In this document: piece by piece, positions 48,015-61,634 of the stretch | How positions within the stretch are numbered: position 1 is the stretch's first letter | How the letters are laid out: the number at the start of each line of letters is the position of its first letter | Source: Rhabdornis inornatus | Lineage: Eukaryota; Chordata; Aves; Passeriformes; Rhabdornithidae | Assembly: GCA_013397075.1 (NCBI GenBank) | Contig: VWZS01000187.1 | Span: forward strand, 124,001-188,000 | Direction of reading: 5' to 3' | Length of the DNA: 64,000 bases | Notes under the pieces: generated by a model | The model's database searches: none | What the model was told of the DNA's origin: nothing | Seen by the model: only the letters and a program-made list of their open reading frames with translations | Program-made: the position numbers and the translations under genes

Positions 48015-51000
48015 TTAAATAGTGCTGCAAATCAGCCTCTATCCCTCAAAAAGGGCACAATAAAAAGCTCTATGAACTCTGAACCCATCCTTGACAACTA
48101 GGAAATCTCAGGAAAGGTTTCCATGGGAGACAAACAGAGAACTTTCTCCATGACAGAAGCAGCAAGTAACTTTTAACTTTACCTGAGAACTTGTGAACTG
48201 CTGCAGGACAGAAACCCTCCTGATCGGAGTGCAGAATGCACCCCTACTTCAATGCTTCATCAATTAAAGTTTTAGGAAGTATCTCTCCAGAATGTCCAAA
48301 CCAGGTTTGCATTACAGATTCACATTGGGACAGAAGAACACACGACAGAGAATTGTGAAAATTCCGGAAGTCTTCCTGGAGAAAAATAATGTGTGACACA
48401 AGCATCTGCACTGAGAGGCAGCTCTAGTACTTTGCACTCAAAATAGTTTTATATCTGACTGAAGTATGCTCAAATTTGATAACTCTTCCCTCAGAGTATC
48501 TGAGAAATATCTGAAAGATTCTCTTTGAGTACTAGAAAGCCACGTAGACATGCTGTGCTTTTGATATAGCTATGTTACAGAAAATTTTCAATAGAACATT
48601 GGTGATCTGCTTAAGTTTGCTTCTCCAAAATTACAGTGTTTGAAATTCAGATTTAAAGCTATGATTTCTCATTTGCCTTCAAGGCAACTGTTTAAGGAAG
48701 TCTCATTTTTGCCTTCACTGCTATAAAGACTATAAATTATCACAAATAAGGGAAATATAGGGGAAAATGATCTGTTTAATAAAAAATATTTTAAAAAAAT
48801 CAATGTCAGCAAATCTCAGGCAGCTCATACCACTACTGGCTGCCACTGTCAAAAATCAACAGTTTTTCAATTAGATGTATTAAGAGGTTAAATCTTCTGG
48901 TTCTGAAATTTCCAATAGGCTGCAAAAGGGCCATATTTTTTAAAAGATTATGTGCAGCTTAGGCTCCTGTCAGTCAGTAAGGAAAGAGGGCAAATTATCT
49001 GTCTTAAGTTTTGACTAATGTAATCCTTTTTCAAACACAGATACCACCACTAATGCAGAAAAATGCAACATACAAAAAAATTATAAAGAGAGACAGCAAT
49101 CAGGGAATAAAAACACTGCTTTCTGTCAACAGCACCCTTGGGCTAAAAACACAGCAAAACATTGAGAAATTTAATCTCCAAAAGGCAGCATTCTGGAGTT
49201 AAGACTTATTTAAGGTTTATGAGAGACTGGAACTTCCCATACTAGTCAGTGAAAGAGAGGTTTACTGGCCTATAATCTGTGCACTCAGGAGGAGACCAAA
49301 TCAAAAACAAATAGCAATGCAGTGAAAACCAGACCCTTTTTTGCCAACAATGGGATTCAGTGACAAGTTATGACCTCTGTGGAAGACAAAATGTCCCTGA
49401 CAGCTACCCCAGTGTCAACAACGGAGCTGCATTCTCTCCTCCATTTAAACCAAAGCTCTCTCCAGAGAATCTGCACACAAGTGCTGGTTGGAACTGCAAA
49501 ACAAGTACAGCTGCATGTGATTTGACCTATAAGTGAGGACACAAAAACTGACTTTGAGCCCACACAGTTCTGCATGCTTCAATACATACAAGTTAGCCAT
49601 TTCAACTGCTGATAAACTGGAGGCCCCATGTCCCAGTTAAGCACAGGTTTGCAGATAAATGACTCATTAACTAATAATGGGACTGTAATGGTGAGTTTTA
49701 ACATTGCTTTCAGGAAGGGTGAATTTATATTCTCGTTCCTGCTTTGAAAAATCCTGAGAGATTCAGTGCAAATATTTTAGATCATATTAGTCTAAGAGAG
49801 TACTGATGCCTCAGACATTTGAGGGGTTGAGCTCTCCTTCCTCCTCATACCCGTAGCAACAAACTTCATCATGTTTTCACTTTGCAGCCCCCTTTCAACC
49901 TCCCTAGTTCATGGGAAAATACATCTCCTGAATCTGCATAATTCAAAATGTAATTAAATGTTCCAGTTTTAGCTGGAAATCCTATTTCTTGCAGAGATTA
50001 GATTAGACTCATTACTTTGGTATGTACTGACCTTTAATCCCCTTGGCAGCCCCTTGCTGATCTGTGATGCTGCACAGACTTCTTTGGAAAGAGCCCACTG
50101 TTCAATACCCCATGTTTTTGGGCTATACTCTTTTGAACCAGGTTGATATGAAGAATTCTTCCTCAGTTCTACAACAATATCAAAGTTTCGCTCATCTACC
50201 TCAGTTTCTTGAAAAGCCATCATTCAGACAACCAGGAAATCAGGTCAAGGTTAACTTTTGAAAACATCAACAGAACTATTTACAATAGGCCATGGTAGTG
50301 TTCTAGGCTAGGGCCATAATACTCAATGTTTCATGGGACTTGTACAAAAGCCTCTAATTGTTGACAATCTTGCTCAAAAATTTGTACACATTAAAAAACC
50401 CAAATATTTGGATTAGTTCTAGGCCTACATGCAAATTTCAGCTTCTCTCATGGTCAACACATTAAATGTTAAATTTGTTTGGAAAGGAATGACCACTTCA
50501 GTTTCTATACAGCATATTGATTTATCAACAAATAATCTTTATTCATGCTATAACTGTAGGTGCCTCCTCACACTGAAGATATGCTTTTTTCAAAGTAAAA
50601 TTACACTGCTTTTTGCTGTACCTGAAAAACATGGCTACTAGGAAATTTCTTTCCACTCTTCTAGCCATCACCTGCACTAATTATCTCTTTACTTAAGCAG
50701 TTAATTCCAATAACACCTATTAGGGCTTTGGCATTGAAGTTTCAAACAGTGTAAAAGAATGTATCTATGTTTTTATGTCTTAACACTGTCCCTAGAATAC
50801 AGACCAATTAAAGCAATTAAAACACATTTATGAGCTTGCTTTATGGACTTGGATCTAATAAATCATAACTCTCCATAGAGTAACAGTTGAGTTCTTCCTT
50901 GCATTGAGTTACACAAACTTTATGAAAGTGGGAGCATAATGTCTTTTTTCCTGAAGCGATGCTATTATTTTGGTCAAAGATTGTTTACATTAAACAAATT

Positions 51001-54000
51001 TAATTTACCAAACTTTGACATGTTTGCACAACTGCATATAATTTATATGGGAAACATGACTTTTAAATGAACTTTCTCTAGTCTAAACTCTCTAGTTTCT
51101 AGCCTCTAGTTCTAGATTCTTGTACTGCACCAAAAATCTTGTTGCTGGTGTAAATCATATCCTCTAAAAATGTTTTCCATAAAGTAAATAATTACTATAA
51201 TTTCAAATTGTTCATTAATACATTCAAACAGGCTACATCTATCAAATACTGATTTGACTTTCTTGCCAGGTGCACCACTTTGTCAAGGAAATAGTAATCT
51301 CCAAATTAAGGTTAGGGAAAGCAAATCCTTAATGCTGCTGTTATTCTGTAAGTTTATTTTAGTAGGTTTGATAAATGGAATTTAAATTTGGATTTCATCA
51401 TCCTAAAGCATCATAGATTGATTGCAAAATAACTCTTAATAAATCCTTAATAATCAAATTGTCTTCTGTAAGCTGATACACTTATTATGGCACACTGCAT
51501 ATCCCTACTGTCAAATAGACTGGGTTGAGGGTTGGTTTTTGGTTTGTTTTTTTTTTCTATTTTAAAAGACCACATCTGTCTAATAAATATGAAGACAAAC
51601 TATGCCAGACCTTCATGGGATTTCAGCACATTACCTGTTGAGCATTCTCAGATTACACTGATTTTTCTGGGAACCAACAATGCCTAGTGCTTGGACAACT
51701 TTAGGCACAAGGTATCAAGTAGACTTTAACAAGGCCTCTAAAATCTTGGATTATCAAAGGTCTGCTGAGTCCACACTTTTGGGGATAAATGCTAGAAGAA
51801 ATGTAGCTTTGGAGCACCTGGAAGAACGTTGTAAGATGAAAGAAGAACTTTTTTCTTTAAGTACTATCCATAATTCCTCTTAACTACTGCCAAGAAGCCA
51901 CTCCTACTAAAACTAGTCCTCTTCTGTCATCATATCACTTTTCTCAAAACATTTGTCCTACTTATGACCTTGGTAGAGAGCAACATTAATTATAATTACT
52001 CCAACACCACTAGAAGTGGTTTGGATTTATTAAGATCTATGTTCATACAGATCTGGGGACACAAGCAGGATAAGTCTTCTAGTAACTTCTCAAGCAGATG
52101 GAAACATAACTCCCTCTGGCTTAGAATGGGCATTGAGAAAACAGCTGGATTTCTAAGTCTACCAAGATACCTCTTAAAGTCTGCCTCAACACTGCTGTAA
52201 ATCCAGGCATAACCATTGTAATGAAAGGCAGTCTCTGCTATATCAGAATTAAGATCAGTATTTCATTGTTGCTCAGCTTTGCACTCCTCACTCCACTGTG
52301 ACCTGAGAGGATGTTCCCAACTGATTTAGAGGTTTAAACTCCCCATGCTTCCAAGTTACCAACTGCCCTGTACATTCTGACGTGCCAAAACTGGATGTGA
52401 ATCTTTAAGCTGAATATTGTTTTGAGACCTAACTGGCTTTTGAGGAAGAAAGGAAGAAATTAGGAATTTTGGGGGTAAGTTCAGTAATTTCTTTCCACTT
52501 TTTCCTCCTCTAGATTTCTGAAAAGCTTGTTCATCTGTGGTTTTGTTACAATTTGCATGCTTATTCCTCTGATATTTCTAGTTAATAAAAATTATCCTTC
52601 CCCTAATTGTACCTCATTTTGTAGTTGTATTTTACATGACTATCATTCAGCATTAATGAAAAGTAAATTCAGATGTAGTTGATTCACTTTTGTACATAGA
52701 ATGTCAAACTACAGAAAAGTGGCTATTATTTTTATTTTAGTAAAATTTATAGTAAAACTACAAACAAAGCCCTATGATAAGAAAAGGCAGTTACTCAAAT
52801 ATTTTATATACGCCCCTAAAAATAATACATAAAAAAGTTATCTTATTCTAAGAAACATTATTTTCTGAAACTATGAATGTTGTTTAAGGATGGTTAAGTC
52901 CAGGTAAAAGCACCTGAAATAAAAAATTCAACCTCAGATTCCTAAAACTTGAAACACAAACTTAGGCTAAGTGAACACTGTATCAACACTCTGTCCTTGG
53001 GGTTCCCCAAATACAAGAAGCTCTGTAACTCAGCTTGCACGTCTCTTCAGAAGCTAATTTCTGTGGCTATAGTTTCTTTGGTTTTTAGTACCATTTGAGT
53101 TGCTGTTTCAGCACAAAGGAAGCCTCAAGGTCCTTTGGACCCTCAAGGCATCAATTAAATATTCCACCAGCTTTGGAAAGCACATGAATATACAACAAAA
53201 AATTATAATTTCCTGAAAATTATGTTGTCATAAAACAACATTAAACATGCATTAACATGCATTAAAACCAGTTTAATTTCAGAACTCATCTGTCATCAAG
53301 TACCTGATAAAACACATTGATTTCAGCAATACAGAAATATTTTATATGTATGTGTATATTTTTGTGGCAAATTTGCTTTTCAAAAAGCTTCATTCCTTTG
53401 CCCCTTTTGTTCCAGACCTTCCATGAATTCCTAAATTTTTTTCAAAACAGTTCCAAAATCCACATTGTTAGATCAGAAACAAGGGAATGTGCATGCAAGG
53501 GAGGCAAGTCAAACACACATCTTTCCATCCCAGTTTGTAAAGTCTGACAGGTCTGGACATAAAGAACCCTTGGAAAGAAGCTGCCAAGAGGGAAAGTCCT
53601 TGAAATACTGCAGTCAAAGAGGATAATAAACATAGCATTTATTTTACATGGCTGAAATCCAACAGAGGAAACATGTAAAATAAATACAGATTATACTAAA
53701 CACGCCTTCCTAAAAAATGAATGGAATGCACTACAAACGTGGCATAAAGCTCACATAAAAAATACCAAAGATGAATTAATTAAGACAAGTAATCTAATTG
53801 CTTTTCAGATAACACCTAAATCTATGCCAAGAATCTGGAACGAGGAAGGTAAAAAAATGCAAGAACAACCTTTTTGCTGCTTTGATTTTATAATTTTGGT
53901 CTCTTTATTAGGTCCACTTCACTGTCCAAAATATTTTTCTGTAAATATATGACCTGGTCAGCTACAACTGATCTATCTATCAGTATCTACCTATCCTTAC

Positions 54001-54070
54001 TCTGAGTTAAGTCATTATTCTACAGAGAGTTCATTTGCAGTACTATGCCTTTCTAAAAATTGTCTTATAA
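48015..54070. other. AT-rich non-coding background
   Basis: No gene is seen; frames are 84 codons or shorter. A CTAG-rich degenerate repeat with five CTAG tetramers lies at 51077-51116. A tandem AACATGCATT pair lies at 53244-53263. A poly-T run is near 51547-51556. The patch 48810-48990 is repeat-free and may be conserved. No interspersed repeat is recognised. Confidence 0.5.
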
Positions 54071-54075
54071 TGGAA

Positions 54076-54222
54076 CCACAGTATCATAGAACAGTTTGTG
54101 TTGGAAGGCAATTTAAAGATCATCTCATTCCAGCTGCCTGCAATGGGCAGGACACCAGGACACCTCCCACTAGGCCAGGTTCCTCAGAGCTCCGTCCAAC
54201 CTGGCCTTGGACACTCCCAGGA
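54076..54222 (-). mobile_element. CR1 LINE 3' end fragment, minus orientation
   Basis: The plus strand shows the reverse complement of a CR1 3' end: ATCATAGAACAGTTTGTGTT, then a GGAAGGCAATTTAAAGATCAT block, GCAATGGGCAGGACACC, CACCTCCCACTAGGCCAGGT and CCAACCTGGCCTTGGACACT. The remnant of the terminal octamers (CACAGTATCATAGAA) is at the left end, which fixes the element on the minus strand. About 147 bases remain, non-coding, with moderate divergence. Confidence 0.88.
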
Positions 54223-54224
54223 CA

Positions 54225-54480
54225 ACAGGCCGGCTTTAGACAAAAATAGGTTTTTTCCTACCTATGGAATGATAATGTTTCTATGGTGAAGTGGTAGGAA
54301 GTTCATACAAATCTTCTGATAATAAACATTTTAACAAACTTTTCTATCTTTCTTTGCAAAATTTACCATTTCCTTTGTATTTTCCTATAGACTTTGAGAA
54401 ACAGTATAATGTTAATCGTTTTCTGTCTCAGCACTTACAGTTTTTTATTATATTCCATAGTGCACGCAGTAAACGTGCAT
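54225..54480. other. AT-rich non-coding background
   Basis: No gene is seen. An 86-codon frame (54291-54551) crosses the segment and the hairpin below, with no domain recognised. Confidence 0.5.
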
Positions 54481-54481
54481 A

Positions 54482-54510
54482 TACAGGTGCATATGTAATA
54501 TGCACCTGTA
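54482..54510. repeat. Perfect 13-bp inverted repeat with 3-base loop
   Basis: The arms 54482-54494 (TACAGGTGCATAT) and 54498-54510 are exact reverse complements around GTA. GTGCATA also occurs as a direct copy just upstream near 54476, suggesting a local replication error. Confidence 0.93.
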
Positions 54511-54514
54511 AACG

Positions 54515-56470
54515 CACATTTTATTTTTATCAGATTTTACATCACTTTTGAGCTACTTTCTTCACCATATGTACATGCTTTTGTGGTTTATAACAGCTGA
54601 TTCCTGCAGCAATCCTAAAATCACAGGAGTTTTCTCTGCACAAATAAATCATTCAGGTTTTTCATTTATTTTTCAGTAATGTCTTGAGCAAAGTTTGAGG
54701 TGGGGAGTGGTGGAGAAGATGTTTCAGCCCAAAGTTATTTCTTACTGGCACATATAAAGCTTTTGAAATTCTGACAAGCTTAACTGAGTCTATTCTGTTC
54801 TGTACTAGGTGGGGGAAGCACATCCCTCCAAAAAACAGTGATGTCCAACTATCTGCCAAGACCTGGCCACTAAGAGTAATTTCTAACTTAAATAATACTA
54901 GACTTTTTCCTGAAGCCAATTGCTACTCTGCAGTCTGGTCTTAATTGGGAAAGTAAATTTAATTATTTCTCTGCTGATATGGAATTGAGACTACTCACAT
55001 ATCCTGCAATATGAAAGCAGAATATTAACTCTGGAAGTTGCCTCTCATCAAAGCTTCACATCTTGCCAGCTACACGTCATAGCTTACTATGACCAGAACG
55101 AGATAAGACAGACTGCCTATAATACACATAGTGGGTTTTACTCAAGTGATTTACAGCAAGGTTTATGGGAAATTATTTTCTACCATAATCAACGTAGAAA
55201 GACTCTTCTGATGAACAACTGAGCTTCAACTCAGCAGTATTATCCCCAGACATCTCACCTACTTCACAAAGGGACTATGAGGTTTGTACAGCAAACATAG
55301 GATAGAGGTACTTAAACTACTGTTCACAGGGTGTGACAGCTTTAATATTTTAATATTGTTAAATGAAATTATTATTTAAAATATATTTTGTAAAGTGCAG
55401 CTAAATTGCATAATTTGGATCCTGAAATGTCCATCCAAATAAAAACATTTTATATAATGCTGAAATGCTAGTTTCTTTAGCAAAACTCGTCCATAATCAC
55501 TATCAGCTCTGATAGGAATCAGTCATACAATTGTCTGAACAGCTAGTGCAGATATCCTATTGGGAATTTTTCACTAAAAAAGAAAAGTCACTGAGAAATA
55601 CACAAGAAAGCCAGTTGACAATTAGTTCTGTATTTACAGCAAAAAAAGCTTTTGGCCGTATCTTGCTGCACTATGCATTTAAATAATCACTATTTTCAGA
55701 AGAAATGGTTTTTTCTCTCTTCCCCTTCCCTCCCCCCAACATACTTTCTTACAGACCACCACAGATTCATTCTTATCCAGTGAAATCGGTATGTAACCAC
55801 ACTAAATGCAATATTATTTTACTGAAGGATATGGAATCCAAAATCTAACAATACTTTAAACAGTTATTATGATTAATTATTTCATCACCTTACACAGAAG
55901 TAATAATAACCTGCAATTACTGGTTTATCAAACACAGATAGATTTCCTAGAAACACAAGGAAATTTGTTCTTGGTTACTTTAATGAAACAACCATAGAAA
56001 AAGGTAGAAAAAAGAAAGGTCAGGGAAATTCTCTGACAAAAGATGAATTTTTGGGAGATAAGAAGGTCACTGAAGAAATGTTTAGGAAAAGTGACACACT
56101 CAAAGGATTAAAAAGAAACATTAATGCAATAATGTCATGCCAAGTGAAAAAACATGTCTTGGTTCATGTAAATGTACATTAAGGCCTTTACTTTTAATGA
56201 AGGGTGAAAGAGGCTTTAATTCTTAAAATTTGAAGATTATAAAGAAACTTTGAATCTTAAGAACAAATTCTGTAAAGTTTTTCAAGATTTTCAGCAGATG
56301 GAGAAGCATGCAACTCTGAGGCAAATTTTGAAGGGAAAGTGTTTGACAATATTCTCTCCCATCATTTCACATCATTTGGAGAAGCTCTCTATGAAAGCCA
56401 GTCATAAATGTTCCATTCAGCTGTTTTGAAAATGTAAATTCTTGTCTTTACAATGGTAAAATTTTAACAT
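54515..56470. other. AT-rich non-coding background
   Basis: No gene is seen. An 85-codon minus-strand frame at 54662-54919 has no recognisable domain. Nothing else is recognised. Confidence 0.5.
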
Positions 56471-56475
56471 ATTTA

Positions 56476-56550
56476 AATAACAAATTAAAATAATTAAAAA
56501 AAATAATAATAATAATTAAAAAAAAAAAAAGCTGAAACTCCTGAAACTCC
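56476..56550. repeat. A-rich low-complexity tract with (AAT)n and poly-A
   Basis: AAAATAATT-type sequence passes into an AAT run at about 56502-56515 and a 13-base poly-A at 56518-56530, followed by a 9-base CTGAAACTC tandem pair at 56532-56549. No retroposon body is recognised upstream. Confidence 0.85.
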
Positions 56551-56554
56551 CATT

Positions 56555-59500
56555 ATATTCAAGAATCTACACAGGTGTTGGGATATCTAACCATTTACCT
56601 CTTGATCTATCATTTGGAATTTATCACCAGATCTCTAGTGGGCAAGATCTCATTACAACACTCTTCAGAAACCAACATCCATGCATGGATAAAGTGATAC
56701 TGGCCACACAGGAACTGAGTAACTCCTCTTTGCCTCTTTGTACCTGCCCAGTACATCTCAAAAACAGGGACTTCATTTACCTGTTTTCAAACTCCAATAA
56801 TTTAGACATTTAGAACCAGCAAGCAATGCTTTAACTCCAAAAGAGAATCAAACCTATATTGGGTAATATAATCAAAACTAACTGATCTCTTTTTACATGC
56901 ATTAAAAGGCTGTGTTAATATTACACTTGGGGCTATTATAAATGTCTTACATTGCATACATTTTAGGATACATCAAAGTTTTATCACAGTCATTATAAAA
57001 ATGTCGCTTGAAACTATTTTTACACTAATAAGATGGTCTTCAATTGAATAAATTGCAGTTACAGACTGATTACAAGTGTTACAACCTACATTTAGTTCAC
57101 AGGTTAGTACAGTGATGGATAACATGCAGGGGAAAAAATTAATGCATGATTCAACTTTACACTTTGTCCCTAACCAGGTTGATTTAAGTCATAAGCAAAA
57201 GTTGAAATGTTAAATCTAGTTGGAAGATATAAGGTAATACACATTCCACTTGCTTCTGAAGTGCACAACCAGTAACATACTATTACTTATGCAGATAGGA
57301 TAACACATCCTCTTAGCCCACACTGCAACATATTTTGTCTCAAATTAGCTTGTAAATCACTACCACAGAAGCTATTAACAATCATAAAGCCTTTTGAGTT
57401 TTACAAGGTGTTCATAATGGGCCATTCCATATGATTTATATGAAAAACATGACTCAGATCTTGAGAGGCAACTAATCTGTAGATGTGGGGCTTGCCGTGT
57501 GACCCCTTGTTATCTTTGGGATGGTATGCAAAACTTTTATCTTTCTTAATATTAGTCAGACAAATACAGTGATAAAACACAATACTCACAGAGTTTCCAT
57601 CAAAAATGTGTTCACTTTTGATAAGACTTACACAGAAATGCTATATTTCAGTGGAACTGCTAGATAGGATTAAATTCACCCAAAAGCACTCCAAAACAGG
57701 CATAAGCAGTTATAATCACCCGGGGACATAGTTCTTCAAGCGACAGAATTTGTTAACTAAAGTAGTATTTATTGAATCACAACAAACAAAAGTCCCTGGC
57801 TTTCATAAATGTGTGTTAATGGATGTGTTTTAATTGTTAAAGTGTTCAGGAAGCATAAGGTTTAACTGGATTGTGCTAAGAAGGTTTAGTGAGTGTTTTC
57901 CTTCTGTGCAGCTGCTCAGTAATGGAAACATTGGCATTATCTTCAATTTTTGCAACTTCTCTGATCCCATAAGAGAAATAAATCCAAACTGGTTCATACT
58001 TCTAGGTTCCTCTAATTCAGTTAACACTTCTTTTCTATGTTTTTCTTGTTTTTTTACAACTTTTTCTCTATTATTGCTGCTCAAAGCAACTTAGAGACAT
58101 GCTGTTTTAAAGAAAAAGGGATAGTGAGCTTACTACTCAGATTTTCCCAGTCACCTTCTCTCCACACTTACAGCCTGTTTTCACTTCTCAAGGGCAAGTG
58201 CTGCAGTTCTACTCATTAGCAACCAAAGTGCACATCTAAGGTGACAAAACCCCAGCAGATGTCCTCTTTACAAACCAAATTACTGTATTTTAGTCACTCA
58301 AAAAGACAGAGAATTAGAGAAATAAAAATTACTTTTATTTTTTCATCTGGAAGAACTTGGAGTTATGATTGTACTGAACCAACTTTAAAGGTGTTCAAAA
58401 AAATTAAATTAAGCAAAATAAATTTAAAATCCTGCACTTGCTACTTTGAGTCTTACTTTCTGTAATGACCTTAATTAGAGGAACAAATATTAATGAAAAT
58501 CAGAAAAAAGCACAGTTACAGAAGACAATTCAAAGGGAACTAAAAGAGGAGTCCATTATAGAACTTGTAGTTAATGGCTCCAGAATTTTCTGCAGAAGGT
58601 TCATTTTTTAAAAAAAGTCAAATTTATGACATTGAAACAGTCTACAGCATTTATAGGGCTGCAACAAGCACATTAAAAAGGGAAAAAAGTTATTCCTGAA
58701 AATACAAGCCCTTCTAATACTGCCTCCATTTTTTCTAGAGAGGATGGCGAAGGGGAAGGCGCAGCAGAAGGCAAACTAACCTAAACTGCTGTGACTGAGA
58801 AAAAAATGTTTCAGTGTTACTGCATTTTCTTGCACCATAAAAGTACTTTAATCACGTTGTTCTGACATCTTCTTGAAGATTATTCCAAATCCTACCATTT
58901 ATGAAAGTCAATCTGTCCTACTTAGGAAGCAGGGGTGAGGAGAGAAATAGAGATAGAAAGGGAGATTTGAATACCTTTGTTTGGAAAAAACAAAGGCTCT
59001 TTGGAACCCCAGTCTGTGTGTTGGGAGTGGCTGGGCTGTGAACTGAGGAACTGCATTCATCACTTCTTACTTCAGAGGCAATAATTAGAAGGAATGAAGA
59101 CTCTCCTTGATACAATTGTCTCTCAAAGTCTCTTTCTCTGAGTGATATAGAAGGAATTTGGGACTAACATCTTCTAAATGTTAGTCTGGAGCAGAGGTGA
59201 GAGGGTGGAAAGAGAACAAAGGAATAGCAAGAACAGTTTTCTTGGTTGTATAAATCTCAACTCTTGAGTACATATAAAATATAACAATATGATGGTTTCA
59301 GAAGCTACAAAACTCTCATATTACTGCCAAGAGAATTCTGAAAACATACCAGAGATTCAGGGATAATAAATATATATAAATTAAAGGAAATGGTTGTTTC
59401 AGAGGTATGTGGTCAGATGGTTACTATAAATAGACATCCACACATGCAGTGACTGGTGTCTCTTATGTGGCACATGTGACTAAACTTAAAATATACTTAC

Positions 59501-61455
59501 CCTTTATATAGGTCTGCAAAAATAACCATAAAGTTATGCTTCTGCCTGAGAGATTTGTTTCCAGTGTTGCCAGAGGTCTGTACTATCCAAAAACATTTTT
59601 TTTTCCCCTAGAAGTTAACAGTAATACCAGAAACCTTCAGCCTGTGTTGGACCACTAGCAGACCAACAGTCCCTAACATCTCTACCTTGATGTTTCACTT
59701 CAATTCTACAGGTGCAAGCTGCTTGGGGCAAGTATTGGTACATTTATGGATATGAATCAAGTATGACTCACAGGATGCTTCTGCATGAACACCATAAAAT
59801 ATTTGAGAAGGAAAAAGAAAAAAAAGAGAAAACAATGAGCATCAGCTGCCATACAATCCCAGACCAGCACTGCTCCATTGGGTATGAAGTAAGAAAGCAG
59901 GGCTGGCTGCTGACCTCATCAAGGGCCTTGCACACACTGGAAACAGCTTCAACATTAACAAGCATGTTAATCTGCCTGAAATCAAATAGGCAATTACTAT
60001 GCTACTTCCATGAATTTTGAGGCAAGTATAATTTGATAGTTAGACATTAATAAACCTGTTTCATGGATCTTACCATTATCTGATAAAGAAGCTTTCTTTT
60101 ACTATCTCTTTAATGTGATTAAATAAAGTAAACTCATATCTGGTTAAATAGGCTTCAGAAGTGCTAATCTTAGCCTAAAGCAGTCTAATGGATTGACTCT
60201 TCCTCAGTAGGGCTATATAAATATTTATAAAGACTTCACACGAAGAACAGAACTGACATAGAGCTTTAAAAGACTTCTCAACATATAGAGAACCCAGAGA
60301 AAGAAAAGATTTTGTAAAGACAAGGAAGCTCTTAGTCTTCAAAAAACCTTCTCAAATCCTGGAGGGCTGGAAATAGCACACAAACATAAGTTTGAATCTG
60401 CACACAAGATCCACATCAGGGCCACACTATCAATCCTCCAATAGTGGTATCTTATGCTCTCAGACTGCCTTATGAGTACAAGATTTTCTTTTTACCTGGC
60501 CCATCTGCTTTTCTCAATGGACAGGTTTTATTATGGTCCTAACACAGCAAAAAGTGATTACGCTATTTTCTGACTTATTTCTGGATAGAGAAGAACCAGC
60601 ACTGAAAGCCTACATGTAAGCCAAACACATAGTCCATAGTGCCTTTAAAGAAAATAAGCCTTTTCCAGGACAAATTACATCAGAAAAAAAAATATTTCTT
60701 TGAGTGGTGTAGAAGAGAAAGCATGATATCCTGGCTCTACTGATAATGTAAATTGCTTCTAGCCACTGCATCACAGGTAGGACTTTACTACAGATACAAA
60801 GGGGTGGCTCTTCAGCCTAGGCTGAGAAGTTCAGTCATGGGGATAAGTAAATTATTTATTTTGTTCTCACTACAGCAAGTTTCTACCAACTAAAAGTATT
60901 TCACCATGATAATAATACAGATGAAAAAATGATACACCATCAATTTAAGCTCTTCTCCATCTTGAGATTAAGTCGCTACAATTTTCAATTTACATGGCAT
61001 ATTAGTATTTGATTAATCTATAGGAAAGCATATGAAAGTATAATATTTTCTGCTACACAGAATAGATATATCATGCATCCATCTAAACAGTAGCCCTGAT
61101 AATGCAGTGTTTTCATTGTTGTTATTGACACATAGGTTGGAAGAAACTACTCTCACCTTCAGGTAACTGCAGTATAGGCAAAATCCTCAGCCAAACCTTT
61201 TCCCCAGCAAGGGAAGCCAAAAAAAAAATCTGACTTTTCAAATTTGTAATAGCTGGTCTATCTGCACACAACATTTCAACATCCCCTGACTGAAAGTAAA
61301 CTTTAAATTAACATCTATGAACCATCTTTAGGATCACTGGACAGCCTAGGTTGCAACATAATTGCTTCCCAGCTATAAAACTGCAGAGAATATTAGGCAT
61401 TTGCCTTGTCCTCCCAGACCACATCAGCCCTCATGTTAACTTAACTGTACCAGTA
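56555..61455. other. AT-rich non-coding background
   Basis: No gene is seen. The longest frame is 102 codons (59712-60020), without domain or splice support. A repeat-free patch with modest GC lies near 59000-59110. Nothing else is recognised. Confidence 0.5.
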
Positions 61456-61459
61456 TTAC

Positions 61460-61630
61460 ACAAGATTTATAGGGCTTGAATTAGTGCATTTGAGGTTTAA
61501 TTAGAGCTCCATAAATTTTCAGCAGTTCTCATATGACACTGCCTCAGCCAGTGATCTTTGGTTTCCCCTGAATTCTGGGCAGAAGGTGGAAGACCAGGCT
61601 ATAAAGGACAAGACAACCATTGGCTCTGTA
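61460..61630. promoter_or_regulatory. Candidate conserved non-coding element (unverified)
   Basis: A repeat-free block contains TTGAATTAGTGCATTTGAGG near 61477, GTTTAATTAGAGCTCC near 61495, GCCTCAGCCAGTGATC near 61542 and TGAATTCTGGGCAG near 61569. The density of complex words and ATTA cores exceeds that of the flanks. Function and conservation are inferred. Confidence 0.25.
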
Positions 61631-61634
61631 TACA

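Noticed and set aside
51077..51116. CTAG-rich run as a binding-site array
   Set aside because: The units are irregular and degenerate; it looks like a decayed TCTCTAGT simple repeat.
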